Shown piece by piece: positions 7,817 through 16,477 of a stretch of 64,000 nucleotides of DNA (positions are counted from its first letter, which is position 1; every line of letters begins with the position of its first letter). The notes beneath the pieces were generated by a model that saw only the letters and a list, made by a program, of their open reading frames with translations, did no database searches and was not told the DNA's origin. A program made the position numbers and the translations under genes. This stretch comes from JAUVXJ01 sp964433755 (GTDB lineage Bacteria; Chloroflexota; Anaerolineae; UBA7937; B3-Chlor). The stretch covers positions 496,001-560,000 of the forward strand of contig CAYSSR010000001.1 of the NCBI GenBank assembly GCA_964433755.1, written 5' to 3'.

Positions 7817-9544
7817 CTAGGGAGTCTCCTCTTCACCGCTCATCGGGGCGGAGAGAGTGACCGTCGTTCCTTCCATGGGCTTGGACTCAATGGTCAACAC
7901 GCCGTGGATCAGCCGGGCGCGTTCGCGCATGTTGACCAGTCCGAGGCTGCTCCGATGTTCATAGGAACGTTCTACCTCGGCCACGTCGAAGCCCTGACCA
8001 TCGTCTCTCACCTGGGCGAACAACTCGCCGTTAGTGCTCGCCAAGCTGACCCAGATGTTCTGCGGGTCGGCGTGCTTCTTGGCGTTGTTCACGGCCTCCT
8101 CAAGAATGAAGAACGTGGCGCCTTCGACGAGCGGCACAGGTCGCGACTTCAACCGCGCGGCATCCACGTGCACGTCGATGTCATCGGTCTGCCGGATGCG
8201 GTCGACATACTGCTCCAGAGCAGCAGCCAGACCCTGGGTCTCGAGGATCATCGGGCGCATGCTGAAGAGCATCGTCCGCACTTCGGTGACGGCCTGTCCA
8301 GCTAGCCTCTCCAACTTGTCGAGCTCTTGTCTTGCGCGCACCGGATCGGATTCGAGGAGCGTGCGGATGAAGTCGAGTCGCATGGCAATCGAGGAGATGG
8401 TCTGGGTAGGGCCGTCGTGAAGTTCACGTGCCAGTTGCTTTCGTAGCTCCTCGTCACTGAAGAGGATCCGCTTCCTTTCCTCCTTGAGGGTCTGGTACAG
8501 CTCTGCATTCTGGAGGGCGATGCTCGCCTGGTTGCAGAATGCCGTGACGAGCTCCATGTAGGTGTCACCGTAGGCGTTGCGCTCCGGGCTGCCGAAGAGC
8601 GCCACTCCGTACAGTTCCAGGCCTGCTCTCAGCGGGACGCACAGCAAGGAGCGGCAGCGGCGTAGAGCACGGTAGGTGGATAACTCACGATCCGCGTCGG
8701 GACGGCCGGTTCGCGCCGGCTCGCCCCGGGAGAGGACGTGACGTATCAGGCCGGACGATCCTTTCACTCGCTTGAGCTCATCGGTCTTGCTGAGATTGCG
8801 AGACGCAGCGACGTAGAGGTTGTCCTGCTCGTCATCGAAGAGCAGCACCATGCTTGCGGGACGCTGGAGGCTCCGCTGCTCGCTTTCTTGGTAGCCGGCC
8901 ACGCTCACGTCGAGCATCTTCTCCAGGACCAGTTGGTAGTTGAGTGTGGCGATGAGTTCGCCGGTCATCTCATATATGGCCCGAAACCGCTCGCGATACG
9001 CAGCGCTTGGGGGCGCCCCCTGTTCACCCTCAGTGGTCTCGAAAGCCCCGCGGTCCTTGGGTCGCAGGAGGCTTATGGCGATGGGTGCGATGAACAGGGC
9101 CAGGATGGTGACCAGAGTGGGGATGAGGCTCTGCCCACCTGCCAGCCATGGCTGAAAGAAGAAGACGAAGCCGCCGTAGGACGACGTGACCAGACTGGCC
9201 ACTAGCAGGCTGACCTCGATGCCGAACCGGAGTGCAGCGACAACCACGGGGAATAGGGTGAAAAGGAAGTACGAGGGCTGACCTGATAGATAGGTGACGA
9301 TCACGAACAGCAGCGTATCCAGGCCTAGCGTGACCTCGCGGAAGTGGGGGAACGGGCGCTTGAAGTATAGCAGCAGGACCAGAGCGACGTTGTACAGTCC
9401 ACCCGCCAGCAGGATGGCGAAGATGGCTGGGAGCTGGGGTCTCTGCGAAGGATCCTGGAGACTTATGATCAACGTGGCGACCAGCATGGCCCAGCGGAGG
9501 TGACTGATGCGCCACTCGGTCGACATGTCTGGTTTGTTGGGCAT
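7817..9544 (-). CDS. Membrane sensor histidine kinase, NarL/DesK type, with GAF domain
   Basis: 575 aa from ATG 9544 (a GTG at 9559 is possible but lacks a ribosome site). Five to six membrane helices (residues about 15-160) are followed by a GAF domain (about 200-345), a HisKA_3 dimerisation domain with phospho-acceptor His376 (ARELHDGPTQ), and a HATPase_c domain with N-box Asn487 (EEAVNNAKKHA) and G-box DDGQGFD (about 514-520). This is a complete two-component sensor kinase whose ligand is unknown. No response regulator is next to it, so its partner must lie elsewhere. tRNA-Val is immediately upstream (38 bases), and read-through from the tRNA promoter may contribute to expression. Confidence 0.93.
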   Translation of the reverse strand: MPNKPDMSTEWRISHLRWAMLVATLIISLQDPSQRPQLPAIFAILLAGGLYNVALVLLLYFKRPFPHFREVTLGLDTLLFVIVTYLSGQPSYFLFTLFPVVVAALRFGIEVSLLVASLVTSSYGGFVFFFQPWLAGGQSLIPTLVTILALFIAPIAISLLRPKDRGAFETTEGEQGAPPSAAYRERFRAIYEMTGELIATLNYQLVLEKMLDVSVAGYQESEQRSLQRPASMVLLFDDEQDNLYVAASRNLSKTDELKRVKGSSGLIRHVLSRGEPARTGRPDADRELSTYRALRRCRSLLCVPLRAGLELYGVALFGSPERNAYGDTYMELVTAFCNQASIALQNAELYQTLKEERKRILFSDEELRKQLARELHDGPTQTISSIAMRLDFIRTLLESDPVRARQELDKLERLAGQAVTEVRTMLFSMRPMILETQGLAAALEQYVDRIRQTDDIDVHVDAARLKSRPVPLVEGATFFILEEAVNNAKKHADPQNIWVSLASTNGELFAQVRDDGQGFDVAEVERSYEHRSSLGLVNMRERARLIHGVLTIESKPMEGTTVTLSAPMSGEEETP

Positions 9545-9582
9545 GACTAGGTCACCCACAGCAGGAGCGCTGGTGAGACTAG

Positions 9583-9656
9583 TGGGCGAGATAGGACTCG
9601 AACCTACGACCTCGCGGATGTGAACCGCGCGCTCTGACCAGCTGAGCTACTCGCCC
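9583..9656 (-). tRNA. tRNA-Val (anticodon CAC)
   Basis: A full cloverleaf can be drawn: acceptor stem GGGCGAG/CTCGCCC, D stem GCTC/GAGC, anticodon stem CGCGG/CCGCG around loop TTCACAT, and T arm GTAGG-TTCGAGT-CCTAT. Length is 74 bases with discriminator A; the CCA end is not encoded. Confidence 0.97.
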
Positions 9657-9671
9657 CTGTGGTTGCTGCCT

Positions 9672-9700
9672 ATTATAGCACCTTGTCCCCCAGGGCGCAA
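9672..9700 (-). promoter_or_regulatory. Promoter of tRNA-Val
   Basis: TTGCGC (9700-9695), a 17-base spacer and a perfect TATAAT (9677-9672). The predicted start is about nine bases before the tRNA 5' end. Confidence 0.65.
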
Positions 9701-9797
9701 ACGGCGGGCCGGGCTGCCGTTGCATGGGCTGACGAGTTATGATAACATCGCTGACAGGTGAGTTCCGCACGTGCTGGGTGGTACTACCTGAACATCG

Positions 9798-10481
9798 ATG
9801 AGGGATAATGGCTTTATGCAGAGTAGGGGTTCCGCGCTGGCATTCATGTTCGTTCTTCTCGTCATGTGTCTTGGTGCATGTGTAGCATTCTCCGTCCTGA
9901 CGCAGGGCAGGCAGTCTCAAGCTGTTGCTGTGGAAAGCTGGACTCCAACCGAGGCGTCCGTGAGCAGCCCTACGGGATCGACGCCGGTGGCCACCGATAC
10001 TCCTGCCGGTACACCCTCCCCCAACCCTGAAGTGTCCACGCCCGTGGTGCCGACGGCTACTCCCGTGCCTCCGGCGACACCCACTCCGCCGGAGTCTCCG
10101 ACGCCGAGAGCAAGCCCAACCTCGACGCAGACGTCCGGCGAGGCCACCCCGGTCGTGCCCCCGGGCGGATACCAGTTCGGCGTCGTGCGGAATGAGCAGG
10201 ATTGCTCAAGGGTGCGACTGATAGGGGGCCGGGTCTACGATGCAAGCGGCAACGGCCTAGCTGGTGTGCAGGTGTACCTGTACAACGACGCCACATACGC
10301 GCACACATTGGAGACCGAGGGACAGGCCCAGGCGGGCAAGTACGAGTTCGCCATGGGCTCCGACGTGGACGTCTTCCACCTGGTGATCGTGGACGGGGCG
10401 GGGAATCCGCTGAGTCCCGTGGTGGACATAGACTACCATGCCGATTGCAGTCAGCACGTCGACTGGCAGCGAATCCAATAG
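9798..10481 (+). CDS. Exported Pro/Thr-linker protein with small beta domain
   Basis: 227 aa. A hydrophobic N-terminal segment (about residues 12-33) is followed by a Pro/Thr/Ser-rich linker (about 50-120) and a small C-terminal domain (about 127-227) with the pattern GGRVYDASGNGLAGVQVYLY, typical of carboxypeptidase-regulatory-like/Ig-like folds. Two Cys residues (DCSR and DCSQH) may form a disulfide. It is paralogous to the protein at 17867-18607 over this domain. ATG 9798 is used; ATG 9816 with GAGG upstream is an alternative start. Likely a surface or secreted binding protein; no enzymatic motif is seen. Confidence 0.8.
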   Translation: MRDNGFMQSRGSALAFMFVLLVMCLGACVAFSVLTQGRQSQAVAVESWTPTEASVSSPTGSTPVATDTPAGTPSPNPEVSTPVVPTATPVPPATPTPPESPTPRASPTSTQTSGEATPVVPPGGYQFGVVRNEQDCSRVRLIGGRVYDASGNGLAGVQVYLYNDATYAHTLETEGQAQAGKYEFAMGSDVDVFHLVIVDGAGNPLSPVVDIDYHADCSQHVDWQRIQ

Positions 10482-10490
10482 CCTGACCAG

Positions 10491-11873
10491 CTACGGCAGA
10501 TCTCCCGCAGCCCTGGCCGCCGCTAGGGTCTGATAGGCGAGCCTTTCGGACCAGTCACCCCGCAGGATTCCAAAGGCGGCGCGCTCGTCGGCAACACCTC
10601 GTGCCGGCGCGAAATTGAGGTTCCACACGAACATCACGCCCATGTATCCCTTGTCGCGGCCTATCTGAAAGGCCCTGACCAGGTACTCAGCCTGCTCCAA
10701 CTCGGTGTTGTCTGCGGCGTATTCGTATCCTTCGTTGGGCTTGTCCGTGAGGTTCTTGATGGAGGCCCAGCCGAATTCGGTGGCCCACAGTTTCCGGTCT
10801 CCATCGCCAAAGGACACCATGATGTCGTGGTATCCCTCGATGGTGTTCAGGAAATAGAACTGCCGGTTGCCTCGGAAGGATTCTGAATCACCTGGCTCGC
10901 TGTACGCGGGCGGATAGAGCCAATCCGGCGGATTGTTAAACCCGCTGGGATGCACCCCAACGGCGTCACAGTGGTTGCTCAGTCCGGCCTGGTACATCTG
11001 GCGGAGATAATCGAAATCATCTATGGCGGTCTCGCTCGTATAACCCACCGGTGTGGGGCCGCCGGAGACCACAATGGCGCTGGGGCAGGCCGACTTGATG
11101 CGGCTGTATGCCACGCTCAGGAGTTGCACGTACTCCGCAGCACTCAAGGAACCCGCGGTGTTCCATTCGCGCTTGAGGTTCTGCTCGTTCCAGATCTCGT
11201 AGGCTTGGACTCTTCCGCAATAGCGCGCGGCCATAGCACCCATGAAGTCACCGTAGTCGTTGTAGTCCACCGGTGGACCGTCTTCTTCCGTGTGACCACC
11301 CCTGGCCCAGTCGGGCGCCTTGACCACACTGAGCAGAGTCTTGAGACCTGCATCGCTAGCTGCGTCCACGATGCCGTCGATGGACTCCCACAGGTACTGA
11401 CCCTTCGCGGGTTCGAACTCTTTCCACTCTACCTGATGCTTGATCCACCCGAAGTGCATGTTATTGACCAGTTGACAGGTGTACGCAGCGTCCAGGTGGA
11501 ACAGGTGAACCTGTATGCCATAATCGAAGCCGGTTCCAGGCGATGATGGCGCGGGCGACGCCGCGGCGGGCGCCACCGGGGTCTCCGGGGCAGGGACTTC
11601 GGTCTCGGAGGGCGCAGTCGGTGACGGCTGTGGGCTCGCGTTCGGCTCTTGCGGCGAAGGAGTCGCTTCGACGGTCGCGGTCGGTAGAGGTGTTACGGTC
11701 GCTTCGGGCTCGCTCGGCCAAGGTAGCACGCCCAACACGTTGGCGACCGCCACGCCGGCGACCAGACCCAGGACGAGTGCCACACCTATGATCGCGCCTG
11801 CGCAGCCCAGCCAATTCAGACTTCGTCTTCCCTTTGGCGTCGTTTTCACTGAGTAGTCTTTCCTTTGCATCAT
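10491..11873 (-). CDS. Membrane-anchored clan GH-A glycoside hydrolase
   Basis: 460 aa from ATG 11873 (a second ATG at 11870 follows directly; GGGGAAGA upstream). One membrane segment (about 22-46), a Pro/Thr/Ala linker (about 55-115), then a TIM-barrel glycosidase. The acid/base is probably Glu230 in YEIWNEQN and the nucleophile Glu366 in LWATEFGWAS, the layout of clan GH-A families such as GH39/GH5. Substrate unknown. It is closely related to the C-terminal half of the neighbouring 974-aa protein (shared VGVHPSGFNNPPD-type, EIWNEQN and ATEFGWA blocks), so the two arose by duplication. The terminator at 11926-11962 suggests it is transcribed separately. Confidence 0.88.
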   Translation of the reverse strand: MMQRKDYSVKTTPKGRRSLNWLGCAGAIIGVALVLGLVAGVAVANVLGVLPWPSEPEATVTPLPTATVEATPSPQEPNASPQPSPTAPSETEVPAPETPVAPAAASPAPSSPGTGFDYGIQVHLFHLDAAYTCQLVNNMHFGWIKHQVEWKEFEPAKGQYLWESIDGIVDAASDAGLKTLLSVVKAPDWARGGHTEEDGPPVDYNDYGDFMGAMAARYCGRVQAYEIWNEQNLKREWNTAGSLSAAEYVQLLSVAYSRIKSACPSAIVVSGGPTPVGYTSETAIDDFDYLRQMYQAGLSNHCDAVGVHPSGFNNPPDWLYPPAYSEPGDSESFRGNRQFYFLNTIEGYHDIMVSFGDGDRKLWATEFGWASIKNLTDKPNEGYEYAADNTELEQAEYLVRAFQIGRDKGYMGVMFVWNLNFAPARGVADERAAFGILRGDWSERLAYQTLAAARAAGDLP

Positions 11874-11895
11874 GGTCTTCCCCAGCAGCTCTGCG

Positions 11896-11912
11896 GAGAT
11901 CCTCCCGATCTC
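11896..11912. promoter_or_regulatory. Inverted repeat upstream of the 460-aa glycosidase
   Basis: GAGATC-CTCCC-GATCTC, a perfect 6-base inverted repeat 23-39 bases upstream of the ATG at 11873. It could be a leader hairpin or an operator. Confidence 0.35.
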
Positions 11913-11925
11913 AACGGGCCCACGA

Positions 11926-11962
11926 CAGAAAATGGAGCATGGGCGGGGAGGTCCCATGCTCC
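11926..11962 (-). terminator. Intrinsic terminator after the 974-aa glycosidase
   Basis: Read on the minus strand: a perfect 10-base stem (GGAGCATGGG / CCCATGCTCC) with a 9-base loop, followed by ATTTTCT. It lies about 28 bases past the stop codon of the gene at 11990. Confidence 0.85.
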
Positions 11963-11989
11963 GAGTCATACGCGATCATGGCTTCGCGT

Positions 11990-14914
11990 CTACTTGGCCA
12001 TCTTCGCAAGCGCGGTGTAGGCCGGTCTGGGAGTCCCGTCGGCCCTCAGGAGGCTGAACTTCGAGCCCTCCCAACCTCCACCAACCTCCACGGAGAAATC
12101 GAGATTCCAGATGAACATCACTCCCATGTAGCCGCTCTGCTTGGCAATCTGCATCGCCTGCACCAGGTAGTCAGCCTGTGTGGCCTCGGTGTTCGTGGCC
12201 GCGTACTCGTAGCCCGGATTCGGGGCAGCAGACATGTTCTCGATGGTGGCCCACCCGAACTCAGTGGCCCATAGTCTCTTGTTGCCGTCCCCGTTCTGTA
12301 CCATCACATCGTGATAGGACTTGATGGTGTTGTAGAAGAAGAACGAACGGTGTCCGTTGAACCCAGAAGAGTCTTTCCACGTTCGCCAATCGGCGTCCGG
12401 CGGGTTGTCGAAGCCGCTAGGGTGGACGCCGACTGCATCACACACGTCCTTGAGACCATTGTTGTACATCCGGCGCAGGTACTCGACGTCGTCGATAGCC
12501 GTGTAGCCGTCGCTCAGTCCGGTCGGCGTCGGGGCGCCGGATACGACGATCATGCCCGGGCAGACGGCCTTGATCCGCCGATAAGAGATCTTCAGCAGGT
12601 CCATGTACTCCTGAGCGTTGATCCCCCGGCCGGTGTTCCATTCGGTTAGCAGGTTCTGCTCGTTCCATATCTCGATGGCCTTTACCTTGCCACAGTAGCG
12701 CTCGGCCATGGCTGCAACGAAGTTGCCGTAGGTGTTAGGATCGTCAGGCGGTCCCTCGCCCTCCGTCCTGGCTCGTGCCCAGCTAGGTGTGGTCACCACA
12801 GAAAACATGAGCTTCTTTCCCGCACCATTGGCGAGCGCCACCACTCCATCGAGTGTTCCCCAATCGATGGCTCCCGGGGCCGGCTCCTGAGACTCCCACC
12901 GGACCTGGAGTTTGATCCAGGTGAAGCCCAGGGCGTTCATGTGCCCGAGGGTGTTTGAGGCCACGCGGGCCAACTGCGCGCCGTAGCTGAAACCTGTGCC
13001 CGCAACAGCAGGGGCTGCCACCGGTACCGGCGTAGGAGCTGGCTGCGAAGGCGTGCTGCTCGTGGACCCGGGTGTAGCCGTGGGCGTCGGGGTTGGCTCC
13101 GGTGTTGGAGTCGGGGTGGCGATGGTGAACGACACCCGCCCACCTTCGGTTCCCGCGGTCTCGCCGCCATCGGCCGAGATGACGGCGGAGATGGAGTACT
13201 CGCCGCCTTCGTCAGGCGCCGTCCACGCGAACATCGGCTCGGACAGAGCCTTGACCTCTTGGGACAAGCTTGCTCCTACCGCGCTCTCGACCGTCCATAC
13301 CACGGCGAACTGAGTGTCGGCGGTCGGTGTCACCGAATTGAGGTACTCCTGCAGAACGTCCCACATTCGCCCGTCGATCCCTTCGGCGAGAAGACCTTCG
13401 ACGCTGACTCCCTTGAGGTTATACAAGCTCACCAGGTCGAGCTTGTGTGCCAGGCTCGTGGCGTTCTCCAGCCAGACGGTATGTTCGCCCCTGTCGTCGG
13501 CATAGGTGAACCAGTAGTATTGCGACTGCTCGTCGAAGCTGACAGAGGAAGGCGCGCCTGCCAGCTGCACGGTGACCTGCTCACCGGGTGCAAAGATGTC
13601 CCTGCCCTCTGCCAGCATCAGACTGCCTCCCAGCAGTTGCAGGGTTTCCGCGTACGACCTTGCCGTGTAGGAATCCCCCGTCCAGTCGGTGCTATAGCTG
13701 GGCAGCACGATCTGGATTCTGTACCTGTTTACGTTGGCGACAGCGTAGCTGAGCAGCGCCTCCATCTGACCTCCGGACTCGTAGGCGTCGGGGTGCGCCG
13801 GGGCGGGAAGCTTGACGGTGTCGACAGCCTGACCAATGGCCGGCCAATCGAAGACTCCGGTGTCCCATTGATCTTCGGCTATCTGAGTCGGCGCTTGCAC
13901 AGTTATGGCCAGGAGCTTGTGATTGGCGTGGAGTGCCTCGCCGAGCTCCAAGACGAAGGCCGTGAAGCTGTCTCTCAAAGCTGGGTCCAGGCCGCGATAG
14001 TCGAGATTCACCCCCGGGTACAAGTTCTGGACAACCAGGTCCACGATGTCGCTCACGTGATTCTGCCGGAGTTCCTCGTTGACCAGGATGTTGTTAACCA
14101 GGTCACTCCTGATGGTGCCCTCCATCTCGTTGCTCAGAGCGGGGAGGACGATGTACGACGTGCCTTCTCCGGGCTGCTCCATGAGCCCGCTTGCGGCAAA
14201 CACCGTAGTGTTGCCGTCGATACCGTCGCTCTGTACGGGCAACGATTCGGCCTCGACCTCCACGAGGACTTCCCTGGCCTCAGCTGGAAGCACAGCTCCC
14301 GCCTCCAAGGGCGCGGAGACTGAGGGCACGAGGGCACTCGTTTGCATGACGGCCACAGCGCCAGGAACGAAGGCAAGGCTCGATTCCACACGATCATCCT
14401 CCAAGACGATGGTCTTGGGAACCCACTGCCACTCACGCCCTGTCCAGGCGTAGACATCCAGTGAGCTGAGCGGTTCCGCATCGTTGGGGATGGGTATGGA
14501 GAGGGTAATCTCCTTCGGTGTCTCGCCTCGGTGAGAGATGGCGTACAGAGGACTCTTCATATCCAGGTAGCCGGGGATCGCCTGCGAAATGGTTGCATCT
14601 CCTGCGGATCCTGCCAGGAAGTCGGCACGAGGGATGGACGAGAACCGTAGTTGAGCTTTACCTGATACCGATCCTGGAGGTACCGTCAACTGAGTGCCAT
14701 CGGGGTCCAGAAGGGAGCCGCCGACCTCAGTGAAGGTAGTGTAGCCCGCGGAAAGGAAACGTTCGGGCAGGGCCACTGGGGGAAGGACCAGGCTCGCGAT
14801 GAAAAGAGCCGGAATCACCGCGAAGACGAGGATCCGCCCGGCCCACTTGTTTTCCAGCACCGTCTCTAAGCTTCTTAGAAACGCGGGATTCATCCCTTGT
14901 TCCATAGAGAACAT
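11990..14914 (-). CDS. Large exported protein: GH18-like domain fused to clan GH-A glycosidase
   Basis: 974 aa. One N-terminal membrane segment (about 27-48), a beta-rich region (50-230), a GH18/YaaH-like region (about 265-530), a further beta domain (about 530-600), a Pro/Thr linker (600-640) and a clan GH-A barrel (640-974) with probable catalytic Glu752 (IEIWNEQN) and Glu885 (LWATEFGWAT). In the GH18-like region the motif reads GVNLDYRG (301-308), where active YaaH-type enzymes have Glu in place of Arg, so this domain is probably a non-catalytic binding module. The C-terminal half is paralogous to the adjacent 460-aa glycosidase. AAAGGAG lies just before ATG 14914. Likely acts on an extracellular glycan; the substrate is unknown. 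Confidence 0.88.
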   Translation of the reverse strand: MFSMEQGMNPAFLRSLETVLENKWAGRILVFAVIPALFIASLVLPPVALPERFLSAGYTTFTEVGGSLLDPDGTQLTVPPGSVSGKAQLRFSSIPRADFLAGSAGDATISQAIPGYLDMKSPLYAISHRGETPKEITLSIPIPNDAEPLSSLDVYAWTGREWQWVPKTIVLEDDRVESSLAFVPGAVAVMQTSALVPSVSAPLEAGAVLPAEAREVLVEVEAESLPVQSDGIDGNTTVFAASGLMEQPGEGTSYIVLPALSNEMEGTIRSDLVNNILVNEELRQNHVSDIVDLVVQNLYPGVNLDYRGLDPALRDSFTAFVLELGEALHANHKLLAITVQAPTQIAEDQWDTGVFDWPAIGQAVDTVKLPAPAHPDAYESGGQMEALLSYAVANVNRYRIQIVLPSYSTDWTGDSYTARSYAETLQLLGGSLMLAEGRDIFAPGEQVTVQLAGAPSSVSFDEQSQYYWFTYADDRGEHTVWLENATSLAHKLDLVSLYNLKGVSVEGLLAEGIDGRMWDVLQEYLNSVTPTADTQFAVVWTVESAVGASLSQEVKALSEPMFAWTAPDEGGEYSISAVISADGGETAGTEGGRVSFTIATPTPTPEPTPTPTATPGSTSSTPSQPAPTPVPVAAPAVAGTGFSYGAQLARVASNTLGHMNALGFTWIKLQVRWESQEPAPGAIDWGTLDGVVALANGAGKKLMFSVVTTPSWARARTEGEGPPDDPNTYGNFVAAMAERYCGKVKAIEIWNEQNLLTEWNTGRGINAQEYMDLLKISYRRIKAVCPGMIVVSGAPTPTGLSDGYTAIDDVEYLRRMYNNGLKDVCDAVGVHPSGFDNPPDADWRTWKDSSGFNGHRSFFFYNTIKSYHDVMVQNGDGNKRLWATEFGWATIENMSAAPNPGYEYAATNTEATQADYLVQAMQIAKQSGYMGVMFIWNLDFSVEVGGGWEGSKFSLLRADGTPRPAYTALAKMAK

Positions 14915-14980
14915 CAGCTCCTTTCAGCCGCAATAGGGTGTGATGAGAGAATCATAGCACTCGCAGGCTGGTTGGAGAAT

Positions 14981-15009
14981 ATTCTACCATAACCAATTCC
15001 CCTCAGCAA
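14981..15009 (-). promoter_or_regulatory. Proximal promoter of the 974-aa glycosidase
   Basis: TTGCTG (15009-15004), a 17-base spacer and TAGAAT (14986-14981). The predicted leader is about 60 bases. Confidence 0.55.
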
Positions 15010-15011
15010 AT

Positions 15012-15167
15012 GTAATCCAGCCTACACATCTCTCAGTCTACAGGCTGTGCCTCGAGCATTCTGGTGGAGCCGCCGAAGGCTCCTGGCAGCACGCCATTGA
15101 CCCGTTGCCGAGAGACCGCACGTCGGTCCTTACGATGAGCGGGCTTCCCTGACCTCGGAGCGTAAGT
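15012..15167 (-). ncRNA. Candidate structured RNA or long leader downstream of a consensus promoter
   Basis: Immediately downstream of the consensus promoter at 15174-15202, the minus-strand transcript would contain consecutive perfect stems: CTTACG...CGTAAG enclosing GAG/CTC and GGG-AAG-CCC; GACCG-ACGTG-CGGTC; and GGAGCC-TTCGGC-GGCTCC. There is no protein-like reading frame, and a second promoter lies further downstream, closer to the glycosidase. It could be an independent small RNA or a regulatory leader of the 974-aa gene. It matches no RNA family I can name, and the 3' end is not defined. Confidence 0.35.
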
Positions 15168-15173
15168 CACGGC

Positions 15174-15202
15174 ATTATAGCCTGCGGTTTCTGGCTTGTC
15201 AA
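15174..15202 (-). promoter_or_regulatory. Perfect consensus sigma70 promoter
   Basis: TTGACA (15202-15197), exactly 17 bases, TATAAT (15179-15174). The -35 and part of the spacer sit between inverted-repeat arms CCTGCG (15181-15186) and CGCAGG (15204-15209), which may be an operator. Confidence 0.75.
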
Positions 15203-15381
15203 ACGCAGGGACCAGGTCGTGGAAAGCTGGTCCCCCAAGCGCACCATACAGGACCGCCAGTACCATGGGGGGTCTTGCGAGGAGCCTGCCTGGCCGGAGC
15301 CTGCTTGCAGGAGCCACGCCGGATCGTCGCCCGGCCCGGGAGCTGCTCCAAGGGGCTCTGCAAGACCCTTCTCTACCGTGG
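15203..15381. other. Divergent intergenic region with a strong hairpin
   Basis: No gene seen. A perfect 8-base stem GGGACCAG/CTGGTCCC occupies 15208-15234 with an 11-base loop. The rest has no clear signal until the promoter of the foldase gene. Confidence 0.4.
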
Positions 15382-15410
15382 TTGCAGAAAACCTGCCGAC
15401 GTGTGATAAT
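15382..15410 (+). promoter_or_regulatory. Promoter of the PpiC-type lipoprotein gene
   Basis: TTGCAG (15382-15387), a 17-base spacer and GATAAT (15405-15410), the latter preceded by TGT (extended -10). The leader would be about 35 bases. Confidence 0.55.
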
Positions 15411-15450
15411 AGCTTGGTGGAAGCCTGGCTGTATGGAAGGAGACTGTGGC

Positions 15451-16350
15451 ATGGCTAAACCCGTATGGTCCACGTTCTCACTGCTCTTGATCACGGCTGT
15501 GCTGGTTGTCGGCTGCGCTAGCGAGGCAACGCCCTCGGCGACCACGCTGGCGACCGCGAGTCCTGGTGAAGGGCTCGCCGCCTTGGTCAACGGACAGCCC
15601 ATCTCGTCTGCGGATTACGAAAGGCAAGTTGAGCAGGTGGAGGCGTTCTTCCAGCAGGAGGGCCTCGACGCTGAGAGCGACGAGGGGCGGGAGCGGCTAG
15701 CGCAGGCGCGTCGCCAGGTCCTGGAGCAGATGATAGATCAAGAGCTAATAGGACAGGCGGCCGCCGAGATGGGCATCAGCGTCTCGGACGAGGAGCTGGA
15801 GGCCAGCATCGCCGGCATCATCGAACAGTCTGGGGGTGAAGACGGGTTCAACCAATCGTTGGCGGCCACGGGCACTACCTACGACGATTTCCGGCAGATG
15901 CTTCTGGACCAGCTCTTGAGCGAGGCCGTGTATCGTTCTGTTACAGAGTCCATCGAATCGGTGGCAGAGCAGGTCCACGCGCGACACATCCTGTTGCCGA
16001 CCAGAGAGATGGCCGAGGAGGTGCTGGCCAGACTTCAGGCGGGAGAGGATTTCGCGTATCTGGCCCGGGAGTACTCGGAGGACATCAGCTCACGGGAGAC
16101 GGGTGGAGACATGGGTTTCTTTCCCCGCGGTGTGATGCCTGCCGAGGTGGAGGAGGTAGCATTCGGGCTGGAAGTGGGCGAGCTGAGCGGGATTGTGGAG
16201 TCCCAGTTTGGGTTCCACGTCTTGCAGGTGTTGGAGAGGGACGAGCGAGAGATCGCTGTCGAGGTCTTCGAGAGCCTCAGGCAGCAGACGTTCATGCAGT
16301 GGCTGGAGGAGCAGAGAGCAAGCGCCAGTATCCAACGGTTCGTCGACTGA
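15451..16350 (+). CDS. Peptidyl-prolyl isomerase lipoprotein (PrsA/PpiC type)
   Basis: 299 aa from ATG 15451 with AAGGAGA seven bases upstream; the longer open frame upstream lacks a ribosome site. The N-terminus is a lipoprotein signal with lipobox VVGC (Cys22). A SurA/PrsA-like helical chaperone part (about 45-165) precedes a parvulin rotamase domain (about 172-265; VHARHILL, GGDMGFFPRG, GFHVLQV). It should be tethered outside the membrane and assist folding of secreted proteins by cis-trans proline isomerisation, which suits a locus rich in Pro-rich exported proteins. The next gene begins 127 bases downstream behind its own promoter. Confidence 0.9.
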   Translation: MAKPVWSTFSLLLITAVLVVGCASEATPSATTLATASPGEGLAALVNGQPISSADYERQVEQVEAFFQQEGLDAESDEGRERLAQARRQVLEQMIDQELIGQAAAEMGISVSDEELEASIAGIIEQSGGEDGFNQSLAATGTTYDDFRQMLLDQLLSEAVYRSVTESIESVAEQVHARHILLPTREMAEEVLARLQAGEDFAYLAREYSEDISSRETGGDMGFFPRGVMPAEVEEVAFGLEVGELSGIVESQFGFHVLQVLERDEREIAVEVFESLRQQTFMQWLEEQRASASIQRFVD

Positions 16351-16412
16351 AAGGTGAAGATTGACGTTGGACGCTGCACCTGTCATTGCGCTAGGCAGAG
16401 TGTGGTGGATTC

Positions 16413-16421
16413 TGATATACT
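16413..16421 (+). promoter_or_regulatory. Extended -10 promoter of the TPR gene
   Basis: TG-A-TATACT with no clear -35. The leader would contain a GGGGCG/CGCCCC hairpin (16432-16452) before the ribosome site. Confidence 0.45.
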
Positions 16422-16477
16422 AGGATACAACGGGGCGGGGGTGACACGCCCCAATCTCGAACAAGGTGGAGTCTAGG

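Noticed and set aside
15012..15167. Structured leader considered as T-box, SRP or RNase P RNA
   Set aside because: Too short for RNase P, and the SRP GGAAGGAAGCAGC and T-box anticodon-binding motifs are absent.
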